64,000 nucleotides of DNA, taken from NCBI RefSeq assembly GCF_932526225.1, contig NC_064038.1, positions 8,617,070 through 8,681,069 of the forward strand. Reading direction: 5' to 3'. The DNA comes from Nematostella vectensis. Lineage: Eukaryota; Cnidaria; Anthozoa; Actiniaria; Edwardsiidae. The notes under the pieces were generated by a model. That model did no database searches, was not told where the DNA came from, and saw nothing but the letters and a program-made list of their open reading frames with translations. Made by a program: the position numbers and the translations under genes. Each line of letters begins with the position of its first letter. The first letter of the stretch is position 1. Below are positions 37,801 through 44,898 of the stretch, in pieces.

Positions 37801-38375
37801 TGTCTATACATAACTTATGACGATTCGACTCATCGGTGTATGTCTAAATAAAACTTATGACGATTCGACTTATCGGTGTATGTATATATATAACTTATGA
37901 CGATTCGACTTATCGGTGTATGTCTATACATAACTTATGACGATTCGACTTATCGGTGTATGTCTAAATAAAACTTATGACGATTCGACTTATCGGTGCT
38001 CGTCTATTTAGAGCTTATGACGATTCAACTTCTCGAGTACAATGTTTATGAAAATGACATTCCTCTCATTTATGAAGCATTATACGTCTGCAAAGACCAA
38101 GTAATTTGCCTCGGATATTAGAAAATCATTAAGCTCTATTTCCGCAACACAACGATAATTTCCGCCACTTTGTTCATAGTTTTCACCGGAGATAGTAGGA
38201 TTACGATGTCAGATAATGCTCAAAATAACCAGATCCATTGAGCCTTATTTAAAAACATCAAACTCACATTCATCGTGGTCGTCTTGGAGTCAAGCGAGTT
38301 GTAATCTTCGCTTTTGGAGCCCATTTGAAATTCATATGCCCGTTTCGTGCGCTTACTCAAACTCTTTAAACTCAT
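5508..38375 (-). CDS. TRPM2: TRPM2-type cation channel with C-terminal NUDT9-H (Nudix) domain; 31 exons
   Basis: I assembled 31 exons that keep one frame for 5,025 nt, giving 1,674 aa (human TRPM2 is about 1,500). Order along the protein: TRPM homology region (about 40-710), six transmembrane segments (about 712-1047), TRP helix (about 1050-1110), a linker (about 1110-1365) and an ADP-ribose pyrophosphatase-like NUDT9-H domain (about 1390-1674). TRPM2 family channels are Ca2+-permeable plasma-membrane channels gated by ADP-ribose and Ca2+. Cnidarian members are known to keep enzymatic activity in the NUDT9-H domain, unlike vertebrate ones. Exon coordinates are in the five part entries. All introns are GT-AG. 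The gene hosts a GPCR in intron 19 and many minisatellites, several grown from its own splice sites. The start (38375, MSLKSLSKR) is the least certain point, because exon 1 is short and not conserved. Confidence 0.93.
6200..6430. repeat. Degenerate tandem copies of the TRPM2 exon 30 acceptor edge
   Basis: About three diverged copies, each roughly 60-70 bp. The first contains the real 5' end of exon 30 and its acceptor. The next two repeat 'cgtgttacacgggtcgtc' and 'cgcgttacgcaggtcatcca' with the following AT-rich intron stretch. Confidence 0.6.
7372..9390. repeat. About 67-bp minisatellite with a 690-bp higher-order duplication, TRPM2 intron 28
   Basis: Roughly 30 units carrying TGGTACCACAGGGCCAG, CCTCAGTGGTTCTATGTG and CTGTAAGTACTGTCACTG. 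A block at about 7432-8127 recurs without visible change at about 8122-8817, an offset of 690 bp, so a whole block was copied recently (or misassembled). The unit shows no similarity to the flanking exons. Units become degenerate after about 9200. Confidence 0.95.
10046..10150. repeat. Two-copy duplication of the TRPM2 exon 27 acceptor edge
   Basis: A segment with GATACTGTTAAACCTCAGCT occurs inside exon 27 (about 10053) and again about 73 bp upstream in gene terms (about 10125), past the real acceptor at 10094-10095. The second copy is intronic and carries exon-like bases. Confidence 0.7.
10190..11095. repeat. 33-bp minisatellite grown from the TRPM2 exon 26 donor, in about 211-bp higher-order units
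   Basis: The 33-bp unit, read on the minus strand, is the last coding bases of exon 26 plus its donor (GACATCGACCTGCTCGA then GTAAGTACCATGGG). Four higher-order blocks start near 10190, 10402, 10613 and 10827, each with a GGCCGGAGAACGGGATTTGA spacer. By eye there are about 22 intact GTAAGT donors. The first one reached from the exon (donor at 11062-11067) keeps the frame; retaining the repeat meets the TAA inside the donor. Confidence 0.92.
11449..14266. other. TRPM2 intron 24: mostly unique AT-rich sequence
   Basis: 2.8 kb without a supported gene. It contains a dispersed-repeat copy near 13243-13385 (CACGTGAC end), a short AAAT run near 13790-13811 and a GGGGCCGATTGCACAAAGC stretch near 11845 that looks like a transposon end. 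The open frames here are short and show no protein family. Confidence 0.6.
14267..16824 (-). CDS. TRPM2: TRPM2 exons 22-24: coiled-coil and linker before NUDT9-H
   Basis: Exons: 16692-16824, 16187-16388 and 14267-14687 (residues about 1113-1365). Exon 22 reads [18 protein letters not shown] and [16 protein letters not shown]. Exon 23 continues an amphipathic, coiled-coil-like stretch ([20 protein letters not shown]). Exon 24 is a 140-residue polar linker rich in S, R, P and Q with no domain I recognise, so it is the weakest part of the model for function, though not for frame. Exon 23 uses a weak donor (GTTCGT), and reading through it meets a stop three codons later. Exon 24 must use donor GTCAGC, because the stronger-looking GTAGGT four bases earlier breaks the frame. 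Confidence 0.82.
15045..15880. repeat. About 62-bp minisatellite, TRPM2 intron 23
   Basis: About 13 units containing CACACAAGCTGTACCTAGGG and ACCACCTGCACAGTGAGCCA with a variable middle. Copies diverge toward both ends. The sequence is not related to exons 23 or 24, whose phases join directly across it, so no hidden exon is needed. Confidence 0.92.
15996..16174. mobile_element. MITE next to the TRPM2 exon 23 donor (copy 1 of 2)
   Basis: It starts with CAGGCACGTACCCCGGATC and a poly-G tract and ends CATATGACACGCCTG. A related copy lies at 17902-18056. Shared parts are TGCG...TCATAGG, AAGAAAT...CCCTTTTTGGC and a GTGCGCGCGCAC palindrome. It stops about 12 bp short of exon 23. Confidence 0.55.
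17281..26317 (-). CDS. TRPM2: TRPM2 exons 15-21: transmembrane core, pore and TRP helix
   Basis: Exons: 26073-26317, 25431-25527, 24954-25082, 24657-24878, 24162-24342, 18077-18209 and 17281-17477 (residues about 712-1113). Exon 15 starts with a hydrophobic segment ([20 protein letters not shown]). Exon 17 holds [18 protein letters not shown] and CAEEVRQ, and exon 18 holds [17 protein letters not shown] and [20 protein letters not shown]. Exon 19 carries [20 protein letters not shown] and the pore stretch [14 protein letters not shown], with the acidic filter region. Exon 20 gives the last segment ([16 protein letters not shown]), and exon 21 [20 protein letters not shown], the TRP helix. Intron 19 is 5.95 kb, the longest, and contains the GPCR. 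Confidence 0.92.
17902..18056. mobile_element. MITE copy 2, TRPM2 intron 20
   Basis: Same family as the copy at 15996-16174: CAGGCGCGTTCCCAGGATTT start, a G-rich tract, ATTCATAGGTATTATAAG, a CACTTTTTGGCGTATAAG segment, GTGTGTGCGCACAC, and an ATGCGCTTGC end. Confidence 0.5.
18388..19435. other. TRPM2 intron 19, proximal 1 kb, no gene seen
   Basis: AT-rich sequence with a poly-G tract at 18425-18437. It is bracketed by 'accctattcagactgg' (18387) and 'ctgaatagggttaacg' (19189), a possible inverted-end pair of about 16 bp. That would make 18384-19204 an 820-bp non-autonomous element. No coding frame. Confidence 0.45.
19440..20290. repeat. Left arm of the large inverted repeat around the GPCR
   Basis: This arm matches the reverse complement of 22735-23480 over most of its length. 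Examples are GTTGCTGATTGAAATAGTG (19441) against CACTATTTCAATCAGCAAC (about 23457), CAAACCAAACGTTTAT (19649) against ATAAACGTTTGGTTTG (about 23279), and GTATTAAAAAGTGCCTGAT (20168) against CAGGCACTTTTTAATAC (about 22809). It has an extra internal duplication: the CCAGATGTTGCTGAAAAG motif occurs at about 19706 and 19952. Confidence 0.8.
20407..21444 (+). CDS. Intronless class A (rhodopsin-like) G-protein-coupled receptor nested in TRPM2 intron 19
   Basis: A single 345-codon frame with seven hydrophobic segments. Class A landmarks are all present: GN at 42-43 (TM1), D71 in TM2, C98 and C176 for the TM3-ECL2 disulfide, NRY at 122-124 in place of DRY, CWTP at 252-255 (TM6) and NPFIY at 290-294 (TM7), followed by an FRDEYKKLL helix 8. 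An N-glycosylation site (NVS) sits at residue 2. The TM7 position that holds the retinal lysine in opsins is threonine, so it is not an opsin. NRY and a GxxNPxFRxEYKK tail recall melatonin-like receptors, but ligand and subfamily cannot be told from sequence alone. It lies on the strand opposite TRPM2 and inside the loop of a large inverted repeat. Cnidarian genomes are known for many intronless class A receptors. Confidence 0.93.
   Translation: MNVSFADSRLKSLQEQLSSRGTARILFEALAFAALYVIGLVGNSLVLWVVHKKKSDEKMIYLFIGALAISDISLLTCYVFLMSPVHVLGKWPFSDSVCQFQGFSILFVGCSTVLLVAVTAVNRYFRVVRTNYYGLVFTPKRTKLLICATWVLAFIGPTQHLAYGGKFFFNPGKYFCFFRLKLNPNILFSYVYLIVPMFIVIGCYCKIYQTIRSHQVRITAMQQNTDSASGPNIQDIKITRTLFSTIVGFALCWTPILIIDIIDFVYGASSLPREVYVLYTWLGTLSSVINPFIYGAMNPVFRDEYKKLLRRMRRSGQNTEAEKIEEVPQQAVPGGHNQGGMLEMK
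22100..22300. repeat. Two-copy tandem repeat, about 90 bp
   Basis: Two adjacent copies of a unit containing CTCAAACAGATAT, GTACGCTTGCTT, GTTGCTTAATAAAAA and GTACACAGGGTTCCCAT, followed by a CGCAGGGTTA tail. Non-coding, in the loop between the inverted arms. Confidence 0.75.
22340..22605 (-). repeat. Dispersed repeat family R, copy 1 of 3
   Basis: Read on the minus strand it contains AACGCGGTCACTTCCATATA, ACTAATATATTCCTTATTTG, GACTTGTAACCAGAAGAG and CAAAACGACAACGTTTTCTT. The same order recurs on the plus strand at 28985-29260 and, in part, at 39636-40130. Confidence 0.75.
22735..23480. repeat. Right arm of the large inverted repeat around the GPCR
   Basis: Partner of the arm at 19440-20290 in opposite orientation. 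It is imperfect, with many substitutions and small gaps, so the duplication is old. Arm plus loop spans about 4 kb, with the GPCR near the middle of the loop. Confidence 0.8.
23901..24175. repeat. 39-bp tandem array grown from the TRPM2 exon 19 donor
   Basis: Seven units of about 39 bp. On the minus strand each carries exon-like bases (GTCTACTCGGGTAAGTTTC) and then intron bases. The real donor is at 24156-24161; most of the other copies keep GTAAGT and the two nearest the exon have lost it. Confidence 0.9.
24294..24630. repeat. About 80-bp tandem array grown from the TRPM2 exon 19 acceptor
   Basis: Four to five units, each repeating the first roughly 50 coding bases of exon 19 (ACCATAGACATGATGTATT and onward) and the preceding A/G-rich intron. 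The real acceptor is at 24343-24344. Copies at about 24398, 24478 and 24548 keep the CAGACCATAGAC boundary, partly mutated. Confidence 0.85.
26814..32044 (-). CDS. TRPM2: TRPM2 exons 9-14: TRPM homology region, second half
   Basis: Exons: 31975-32044, 31649-31749, 30951-31085, 30542-30589, 28242-28501 and 26814-27042 (residues about 431-711). Motifs include [93 protein letters not shown] and [18 protein letters not shown]: the ankyrin-like helical repeats of TRPM proteins. Three splice sites here sit inside tandem arrays: the donors of exons 10 and 13 and the acceptor of exon 11. I assigned each real site as the one nearest the exon body that keeps the frame. Confidence 0.9.
27664..28290. repeat. 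About 70-bp tandem array grown from the TRPM2 exon 13 donor
   Basis: Seven clear and two degenerate units. On the minus strand each carries about 45 bases of the exon 13 end (CTTAGTCATGAGCTGACAC and AACAATCCAA), then GTGAGTTAGG and a pyrimidine-poor GGGAGGGG spacer that varies in length. The exon end at 28242 is the copy attached to the full exon and keeps phase with exon 14. Confidence 0.92.
28757..28984. repeat. Compound triplet microsatellite: AAT then AAG
   Basis: About 17 AAT repeats switch directly to about 59 AAG repeats with three interruptions. Open frames of poly-Ser, Leu, Arg and Ile across it are artefacts. It interrupts or abuts a family R copy and lies in TRPM2 intron 12. Confidence 0.98.
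28985..29260 (+). repeat. Dispersed repeat family R, copy 2
   Basis: Same element as 22340-22605 in opposite orientation, with AACGCGGTCACTTCTATATA, ACTTGTAATCAGAAGAG and GAAACGACAACGTTTTCTTC in order. The AAG array lies at its start. Confidence 0.75.
29395..29715. repeat. Pentanucleotide microsatellite (ATGTT then ATGGT)
   Basis: About 19 ATGTT units change abruptly to about 43 ATGGT units, flanked by ATATT units at both ends. All three plus-strand frames stay open, which is an artefact of the period. Confidence 0.98.
29733..30214. mobile_element. MITE with AGGGGCTCATAAGTA ends, TRPM2 intron 12
   Basis: Left end AGGGGCTCATAAGTA and right end TACTTATGAGCCCCT are exact inverses of 15 bp. A second nested palindrome, ACATACTTCCGTATGT, sits just inside the left end. 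The interior has no convincing gene. It appears to have inserted into the TATTA-rich flank of the pentanucleotide array. Confidence 0.75.
31075..31656. repeat. TRPM2 intron 10: two back-to-back arrays grown from its own acceptor and donor
   Basis: 31075-31317 holds about 11 units of 22 bp that on the minus strand read GGTTATTCAGGTTCC, the acceptor edge of exon 11. About 31360-31656 holds about 12 units of 23-24 bp that read GGGAGGTATGTGCAC, the donor edge of exon 10. Between them only some 45 bp is not repeated, so nearly the whole 563-bp intron consists of copies of its own ends. Confidence 0.92.
32261..33036. mobile_element. Diverged long member of the TTAA MITE family, TRPM2 intron 8
   Basis: The left end (TTAAAGCGGCATTGTCACCAG, first 21 bases at 32261) and the following GGTCGATTACGTAACAATCT match the short family. 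The right end is CGCTTTAA at 33036. It is about 776 bp against 250 bp for the others, so it is either a less deleted relative or carries an inner insertion. Confidence 0.5.
33099..38375 (-). CDS. TRPM2: TRPM2 exons 1-8: N-terminus and TRPM homology region, first half
   Basis: Exons: 38268-38375, 37043-37131, 36442-36604, 35360-35524, 34828-35025, 34060-34237, 33802-33979 and 33099-33309 (residues 1-430). Visible family motifs are [117 protein letters not shown] and [16 protein letters not shown]. These match the TRPM MHR1/2 core that binds ADP-ribose in TRPM2. Each junction was checked for phase, for example K at the exon 2/3 join and G at the 7/8 join. Intron 3 holds two TTAA-flanked MITEs and intron 1 a 40-bp minisatellite. 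Confidence 0.9.
33520..33630 (+). repeat. Dispersed repeat with CACGTGA, copy 3
   Basis: TCGTTCTCTGGTGTGACGGG, a TTTTGTTTTGAATTTGCC core and GGTCACGTGATCTCTTAGG, in the same order as at 2970-3085 and 13243-13385. Confidence 0.5.
35623..35876 (+). mobile_element. TTAA-flanked MITE, copy A, TRPM2 intron 3
   Basis: Inverted ends of about 28 bp starting AGCYGCATTGTCACCAG; TTAA sits at both borders. It is 254 bp long with no coding capacity. Closest relatives are 47094-47343 and 59521-59772, very similar over full length, which implies fairly recent movement. TTAA targets are typical of piggyBac-type transposases, so that is the inferred driver. Confidence 0.85.
35873..36380. mobile_element. Second TTAA element with about 50-bp inverted ends, inserted beside copy A
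   Basis: Left end TTAAACACGAGGTTCC, then AAAAGGGAAAGCTCCTCCCA and CCCCCGGGCTCGAA. The right end is the near-exact inverse (TTCGAGCCCGGGGG region reading in, ending GGAACCTCGTGTTTAA). TTAA borders are shared with copy A, so this element seems to have used the end of the other as its target. No coding frame. Confidence 0.85.
36683..36930. repeat. Tetranucleotide array (AAAC, GAAC, GAAT)
   Basis: Runs of AAAC, then GAAC, then GAAT with small interruptions, in TRPM2 intron 2 just upstream of exon 3. Long open frames across it are artefacts. Confidence 0.95.
37670..38035. repeat. 40-bp minisatellite, TRPM2 intron 1
   Basis: About nine units of 40 bp containing CGACTTATCGGTGTATGTCT and AACTTATGACGATT. 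Units at both edges are diverged. Confidence 0.92.
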
Positions 38376-38755
38376 CTCAAGTGAACTTCACACAGCTGAT
38401 AGCAGCAGGAAGTTTCCCTCCTCCTAGTAGCTTGTCTATAGATAACGCTGGTCATTCATGGTTTCTCCAGTTGTGAAGTACAAAGGAACGTTATCATTTC
38501 CCTAACCGTTCTCCTCACGTGCTGTTAAAGTTAACAAGTAACTTATAGACCATTATTATTTTAGCAACCGGAAGTTAGGACTCGAATTTCTTCTGTCAGC
38601 GAAAAGAGTGCAGCACCAGGCACGCTAGGGCATGTGTTACGACGGATCCTAACCTTTTTTTTATTGTAACAGATAGAGTCATAATTTATCGGCGGATGTA
38701 CTGATGCCAAATATTCACTTTCAGAGCAGGGCCGTAACAGGCGTCTCCAAATAAA

Positions 38756-39615
38756 ATACTAGGGGGAGAGGGGAAGGGGTTGGCATATCAAGAACTACTA
38801 GGGGGACAGGGGAAGGGGTTGGCATATCAAGAACTACTAGGGGGAGAGGGGACGGGGTTGGAATATCAAGAACTACTAGGGGGAGAGGGGAAGGGGTTGG
38901 CATATCAAGAACTACTAGGGGGACAGGGGAAGGGGTTGGCATATCAAGAACTACTAGGGGGACAGGGGTAGGGTTGGCATATCAAGAACTACTAGGGGGA
39001 GAGGGGAAGGGGTTGGCATATCAAGAACTACTAGGGGGACAGGGGAAGGGGTTGGCATATCAAGAACTACTAGGGGGAGAGGGGAGGGGGTTGGCATATA
39101 AAGAACTACTAGGGGGACAGGGGAAGGGGTTGGCATATCAAGAACTACTAGGGGGACAGGGGAAGGGGTTGGCACATCAAGAACTACTAGGGGGAGAGGG
39201 GACGGGGTTGGCATATCAAGAACTACTAGGGGGACAGGGGAAGGGGTTGGCATATCAAGAACTACTAGGGGGACAGGGGAAGGGGTTGGCATATCAAGAA
39301 CTACTAGGGGGACAGGGGAAGGGGTTTGCATATCAAGAACTACTAGGGGGAGAGGGGAAGGGGTTGGCATATCAAGAACTACTAGGGGGACAGGGGAAGG
39401 GGTTGGCATATCAAGAACTACTAGGGGGAGAGGGGAAGGGGTTGGCATATCAAGAACTACTAGGGGGACAGGGGAAGGGGTTGGCATATCAAGAACTACT
39501 AGGGGGAGAGGGGAAGGGGTTGGCATATCAAGAACTACTAGGGGGACAGGGGAAGGGGTTTGCATATCAAGAACTACTAGTGGGAGAGGGGAAGGGGTTG
39601 GCATATCAAGAACTA
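38756..39615. repeat. 39-bp minisatellite upstream of TRPM2
   Basis: About 22 units of 39 bp (GGGGTTGGCATATCAAGAAC, then TACTAGGGGGASAGGGGAA). Two forms, GAGAGG and GACAGG, are intermixed. The array starts 380 bp upstream of the TRPM2 start codon, in its likely promoter region. It is open on both strands because 39 is a multiple of three, and is not considered coding. Confidence 0.95.
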
Positions 39616-39635
39616 AGAAATAAGTCGAACTGCCA

Positions 39636-40130
39636 AAGGGGATTCCACCGGGTCTTCGTAAATATTATAAATTATGACATGTAATCAGAAGAGAAAAACA
39701 GTGACTGTTACCATCTTAAGTCAATTGTCATCTTAAGTCATCTTAAGTCTCTGAAAATACCCCACCGAGGGAGCTTATCTTTCAGGTTCTTTTCAAACAT
39801 CCCTCTGTAAGAGACCCGGCGAAACCCAACCCGACGAAAATTTCGGCCTACCCGACTAGCCTTTAGCCTCCCCGGCACCCGGTGAAATTTTTAAAATCAA
39901 CCCGAACAGTTTCTTTCCTATCCGACGTTTAAGTTGAGTGACCGGCGGTAAAAAAAAAATAAGCTGACACGGTGGAAATTTTAAAACCCGTTGAGTTCCA
40001 CAAAAAATCCGACGAAAATCTAGGTTTCACCGGGTCTGTGTCAAGAGGGGTGTCTGAAAATGAAAGATTAGCTTCCTCGGTGACAGACGCCCCAAAAACG
40101 ACAACGTTTCTTCATATGCTGCATAAGGGG
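39636..40130 (+). repeat. Dispersed repeat family R, copy 3
   Basis: Shares GGTCTTCGTAAATATTATAA, ATGTAATCAGAAGAGAAAAA and CAAAAACGACAACGTTTCTTC with copies 1 and 2, with a longer middle carrying GAAAATTTCGGCCTACCCG and related pieces. The rest of 40131-41012 is unique; it has a poly-C tract at 40357-40374 and presumably holds the ceramidase promoter. Confidence 0.65.
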
Positions 40131-41012
40131 GTAGTTGCGCAGTAGTATGGATGAAACTTTACACAAATAGGGAAGCTAGGTTCATAAGAATGTGGGGATA
40201 AGTGAAAAATGTCGCTTTTGGTTTCCAACCTTTTCGTTGATTTCTTAATCATGTCGATCGCAAAATGCAAGTTATGGTAAAGATCGGCCGATTTATTAGC
40301 TTTTATTTGTGTTTGCTTTTGTGTGTTTGCTTAATATCTAATAGTACTGAACCTCCCCCCCCCCCCCCCCCCCCTCCCCGATTTGGGTAACAATTTTCAA
40401 TATTCTGCAGCAAACTCTCATCTACAGCTGGATCGGACGTAAATCTGATTCCGCAACGTGATACATCGCAAGTGGCTAAACTAAAGCACTATATCAAGTT
40501 GTCTCCTGTAAAGCCAGATCCACAGTATTATACTGGAGCAAAAGACACATCAGATTTTAATAAATTACCACTCGGTAAAAAGTCCTGGCACGAGGACCAG
40601 GATGGTCAAAACACAGGTAGCCCGAAGGAAAGAGACAATGCTATAAAAATACTCGACTGATTCCGAAAACAAACAAAGAATCTTCTATTGTAGACTACAT
40701 TCAAAACCCCCGCCGCTAGATACCCGCATCTCGTTTTATTTGCATAATTGAGGAGTCTTTGGTGCTCCGCTAAGTCTTTGGCTAAAACGTGCATTTACCG
40801 GTTCATTTCCTTCCACCACCTGTTCGAGATTTCCCATCAGGCAGCGAGAGCACGTGTCGCATGGTTTATTTAGATGTTTACCGGCTCGTGGAGTGTGAGA
40901 ACTTCACGTTATCCATCGTGCTTTAAAACACACGATGACAATTCGCTTATGTAGCGAGTTGTAAATACGTTCAACCACCATGTGAAATAAGTCCCATAGT
41001 CAGGAGGCGAAA

Positions 41013-43667
41013 ATGCTGGCTCATTTTCAGCGAGGGAGTTCAGAGGTTGATTGGTGTGAACTAAATTATGTTCACTCGAACAGTATTGCCGAATTTTTTA
41101 ACACAGTGAGTTCAATGCTTGCATATTAGATTTTTAAGCGTTACACTAGTCTAATAACCTGTTTTTCTTTTTATTATTTCAGATCAGCAATGCGATATTT
41201 TTGGTTATTCCTCCTTTCCTTATGTGAGTATTAATTTTTTAAACTCGAAATATAGAGTTTATTTGCCATTTAATTAATACCGTGGCGAGACTGTTTGTTC
41301 GTCGGCTGGATTAATGAGAATGCTATGTCAATTTTCTTTCCCTTTAAACGTTTACCTTATTAAATGTATATGCTCTCTGTAACAACACTTTTTTCTACAA
41401 GGTCTTTCCCAATCTCGCTAAAATATTAATTTGTTATCCGCGGTAAATGCTCTATATGGTCTACAACGGGAATGCTAAATAAGCAACTATAAAAAAAAAG
41501 CTGAAGTGAAAATAACTTATGGCCGCTAGGTTATGTAACCCTCGGCTCGAGTGCTATTTAGCATAAAGATCGTTTGAAATATCTATTCCCCTTTTCATCC
41601 ATGAGAGAATTACAATAAAAGCATCGAAGCTTGACAAACCACGCTTCTATTTACTTCTTTTTACGGCGCACAAAATTGCGAATGATAAAACGTTTCGCTT
41701 TCCAGTGATGGCTAAAGACTTTTGTCATTGTACAGGCTGGTACAGGGGGTATGGATCACGTTTCACGGACTGGGCCAAATGGCTTTTCACGTTTCACGGG
41801 GATCACGTTTCACGGGCGTCGAAATGGACGATTTCACGTTGCTCGTAGGGTGAAAAATGGCTAAATCTCGTTTCAATACCCTTTACCACCCTGAATGTAT
41901 CGTCGATATATTTATTGTATTTTAAGTTACAATTTGGTATGAGTTATTACCGTTCATGTCAATCAAAACACAAGATTCTGCACTCATGGAGGGAGGGGAG
42001 GGGGGTATAAGTTATTACTACCGTTCATGTCAATCAAAACACAAGATTCTGCACTCATGGAGGGAGGGGGGTATAAGTTATTACTACCGTTCATGTCAGT
42101 CAAAACACAAGATTCTGCACTCATGGAGGGAGGGGGGGTATGAGTTATTACTACCGTTCATGTCAATCAAAACACAAGATTCTGCACTCATGGAGGGAGG
42201 GGGGTATAAGTTATTACTACCGTTCATGTCAATCAAAACACAAGATTCCGCACTCATGGAGGGAGGGGGGGGGGGTGCAGGTTTTTTTTCGCTTTCCCAT
42301 GCATGACATTTTTACATTTTGGGTCTGCTAGTTATTCTTTCTACTAATCCTGCAACCCCCTTCCCTCATCAAATCTTTATTGCTCAACCATGCGACTCCC
42401 AAATTTGGCTTGCTTAGGTACTTGTTTCGTCCTTACGCCAATCGTATTGGGTACGGCATCAACGTCATCCTGCTGCTGATGGTGGTGATAGGACTATGCT
42501 CTGCGTATTTCCACGCCACGCTGAGCCTTGTGGGTCAACTGCTCGATGAGCTGGCCATCCTCTGGGTTCTCATGGCGGCGTTTGCTTTGTGGGCTCCTAG
42601 ATGGCTCTTCCAGAACGGTCCATTTTATGGCAAACGGTACGAGCTTATGTACGGTTGGTGAACTTTACAAGTTGTGATAAAATGCTAGTTTTATTATCTT
42701 ATTAATCAAAACTAACACTCAACCACAAGTTTTCAATCTAAATTGAGAGAGTATAAATTTTTGGAGCTCGCAAAAAAGCCTTACGAGCCAACGTTTTCTA
42801 GATTATTTATTGCTTTCAAATTCTAAACGGGCCGTAGCTAGAAAACTGTTTTCAGGGGTGCAAGCCTCAGGTATTTCTTTTATTTGCTTCGGGTGGAAAC
42901 AATATTTTTTTCATATGTCTTTTGTAAAATTCCCTTTATGGTATCATAGATGCGGATCTTGTGTTCATTGTCCGCTGGCTACGCCTACCACTAACACTCT
43001 ATCTCTCACAGGTGTCGACTGGCGTACATCATGGCCACTATCGGTGTAATGGGGACTATTCTCGGCTTCATTTATCCGGCCGCTAACGCCTTCGCTCTTA
43101 TGCTACTGGGGATACCCTGGGCGGGACTGCTCTTCACAGAGGTCTTCAGGTGAAATTTCCGGCGAAGTTAGGGGTTGGCCTACCGGGTGTGCACTCTCCT
43201 AGGACGCAAAAAAAAATATCACTTTCGGCTTATTTGTAATAAAAAAGATGTTGCGTGGAACTAGATGGTTTTGAAGATGTTATTGGCTTTTGCAGGCCAA
43301 CATAACACCATAAATGTTCTACCCAGACTAACGGGCTCCCTTTATCCGCAGGTACCCCAGTAAACAGGTCCGTCGCCTTGGTGTATTCTGTATCATTTGG
43401 TGGTTCACAGCCTTGGCGTGCTGGATAAATGACCGCATTTTCTGTGACATGTGGAAACAGCTGTCGTTCCCATACTTGCACTGTGGATGGCATATCTTCA
43501 TCTTCATCGCGTCGTATATCGCGTGCGTGCTGTCGGCGTACATTTATGCGGCATCCGAATTCCCTCAGTATAAACCTTCGATTATGTACTGGCCGGGCCC
43601 GACATACCATTTCGCGGTCCCGTATGTTGCTGTTCACGAGAACACTGATAAGGACATACATCTTTGA
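41013..43667 (+). CDS. ACER: Alkaline ceramidase (ACER family), 5 exons, 268 aa
   Basis: Exons 41013-41105, 41183-41223, 42418-42636, 43012-43149 and 43352-43667 join in phase. Alkaline ceramidases are seven-pass ER/Golgi membrane hydrolases that split ceramide into sphingosine and a fatty acid. The metal-site residues of the CREST superfamily are visible: E16 in VDWCE, H77 in [10 protein letters not shown]88 in [13 protein letters not shown], and H207/H211 in YLHCGWH. Length matches human ACER1/2 (about 265-275 aa). The start ATG precedes the conserved VDWCE by 11 residues, as expected. The C-terminus keeps MYWPGP and GLPYV-like VPYVAV. It resembles ACER1/ACER2 more than ACER3, but I cannot fix the subtype. 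Intron 2 holds a 67-bp tandem array. It converges with PIGO. Confidence 0.93.
41937..42268. repeat. About 67-bp tandem array, ceramidase intron 2
   Basis: Five units containing CGTTCATGTCAATCAAAACA, CAAGATTCTGCACTCATGG and a variable G tract that explains unit lengths of 66-70 bp. Not similar to neighbouring exons. Confidence 0.93.
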
Positions 43668-43684
43668 TATGAAATGTGCCAGCG

Positions 43685-44222
43685 GCGGTAAAGCATACGA
43701 GCACGCTCGAAATAGTCAAGCCAGCGGTGAGAGAACAAGCGCATGCTCGTGATAGTCAAGCCATTGGTGGGAGAGCACGCGCATGCTCGGAATAGTCAAG
43801 CCAGCGGTGGGAGAGCACGCGCATGCTTGGAATAGTCAAGCCAGCGGTGGGAGAACAAGCGCATGCTCGGAATAGTCAAGCCAGCGTTGGGAAAGCATAC
43901 AAACACGGCCGGAATAGTCAAGCCAGCGGTGGGAAAGCATACGAGCACGCTCGGAATAGTCAAACCAGCGGTGGGAAAGCATACGAGCATGCTTGGAATA
44001 GTCAAGCCAGCGATGAGAGAACAAGCGCATGCTCGTGATAGTCAAGCCATTGGTGGGAGAGCACGCGCATGCTCGGAATAGCAAAGCCAGCGGTGGGAAA
44101 GCATACGAGCACGCTCGGAATAGTCAAACCAGCGGTGGGAAAGCATACGAGCATGCTCGGAATAGTCAAACCAGCGGTGAGAGAACAAGCGCATGCTCGG
44201 AATAGTCAAACCAGCAGTGGAG
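43685..44222. repeat. About 42-bp minisatellite just after the ceramidase stop codon
   Basis: About 12 units with GGAATAGTCAAGCCAGCGGT and GGGAGAGCACGCGCATGCTC, in two forms (GGGAAAGCATACGAGCAC and GGGAGAGCACGCGCATGC). It begins about 20 bp after the stop codon and so probably lies in the 3' UTR or downstream of it. Confidence 0.92.
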
Positions 44223-44898
44223 TTTTGATTACACGAAGCCCTAGGGCTTCCAAGCACCGTCGTAAGCCACAAGGGACAATCTTTTGTATCTCGAAGTATT
44301 TTGGACTTGATTCCGATTCGCCTGGCTGTGTCAAGGTCTCTCGCGTTAGAAACCCTCTAACCCTCTGACTTTTTCGAGCCATGAAAGACATGTACATAGG
44401 AGATGAATGCCCTAAAATGTTGAGCCACGTGTCTTCAAACATGCCTCTCTCAGCAATCTTGACGCTGCTTGCACAAGTTTGACACCGACCTATTTAATGA
44501 CTAGCCTCTTATTGGCGCCCTTAATGAATACGGGCACATTACGAGCCCCAGAACACACTGCCAAATACGTATAAAAGATTTCTAAAAATTTAATGTTTGT
44601 GCCATAAAATCTCAAATAAAGTACAAATGACATAATTGAAAAATACTAAAATCGCATTACTTGTGCCACATTGGGGACTGACCGGTGAGCCAATCTCCCC
44701 TCCTCTTGCCATTCAATGTATTTAGATTTCTTATCTTTGACATTTGAAATCCGTAGCATTGTGCACAGACGTATTGACATCTAATAAAGATGTCCCAATA
44801 TCTAGAATTTCAGATAATAATGTCACTAATGTCACCCGAAAAAGTAATCTTGAATAAAAGGAATGAAACGGACACGGTGAAAGACACGGAGCGTAAGG

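Noticed and set aside
38954-39684. Open frames of 216 and 236 codons on opposite strands, with regular 13-residue repeats
   Set aside because: Product of a 39-bp minisatellite free of stops in both directions; no start context, tail domain or partner exons.
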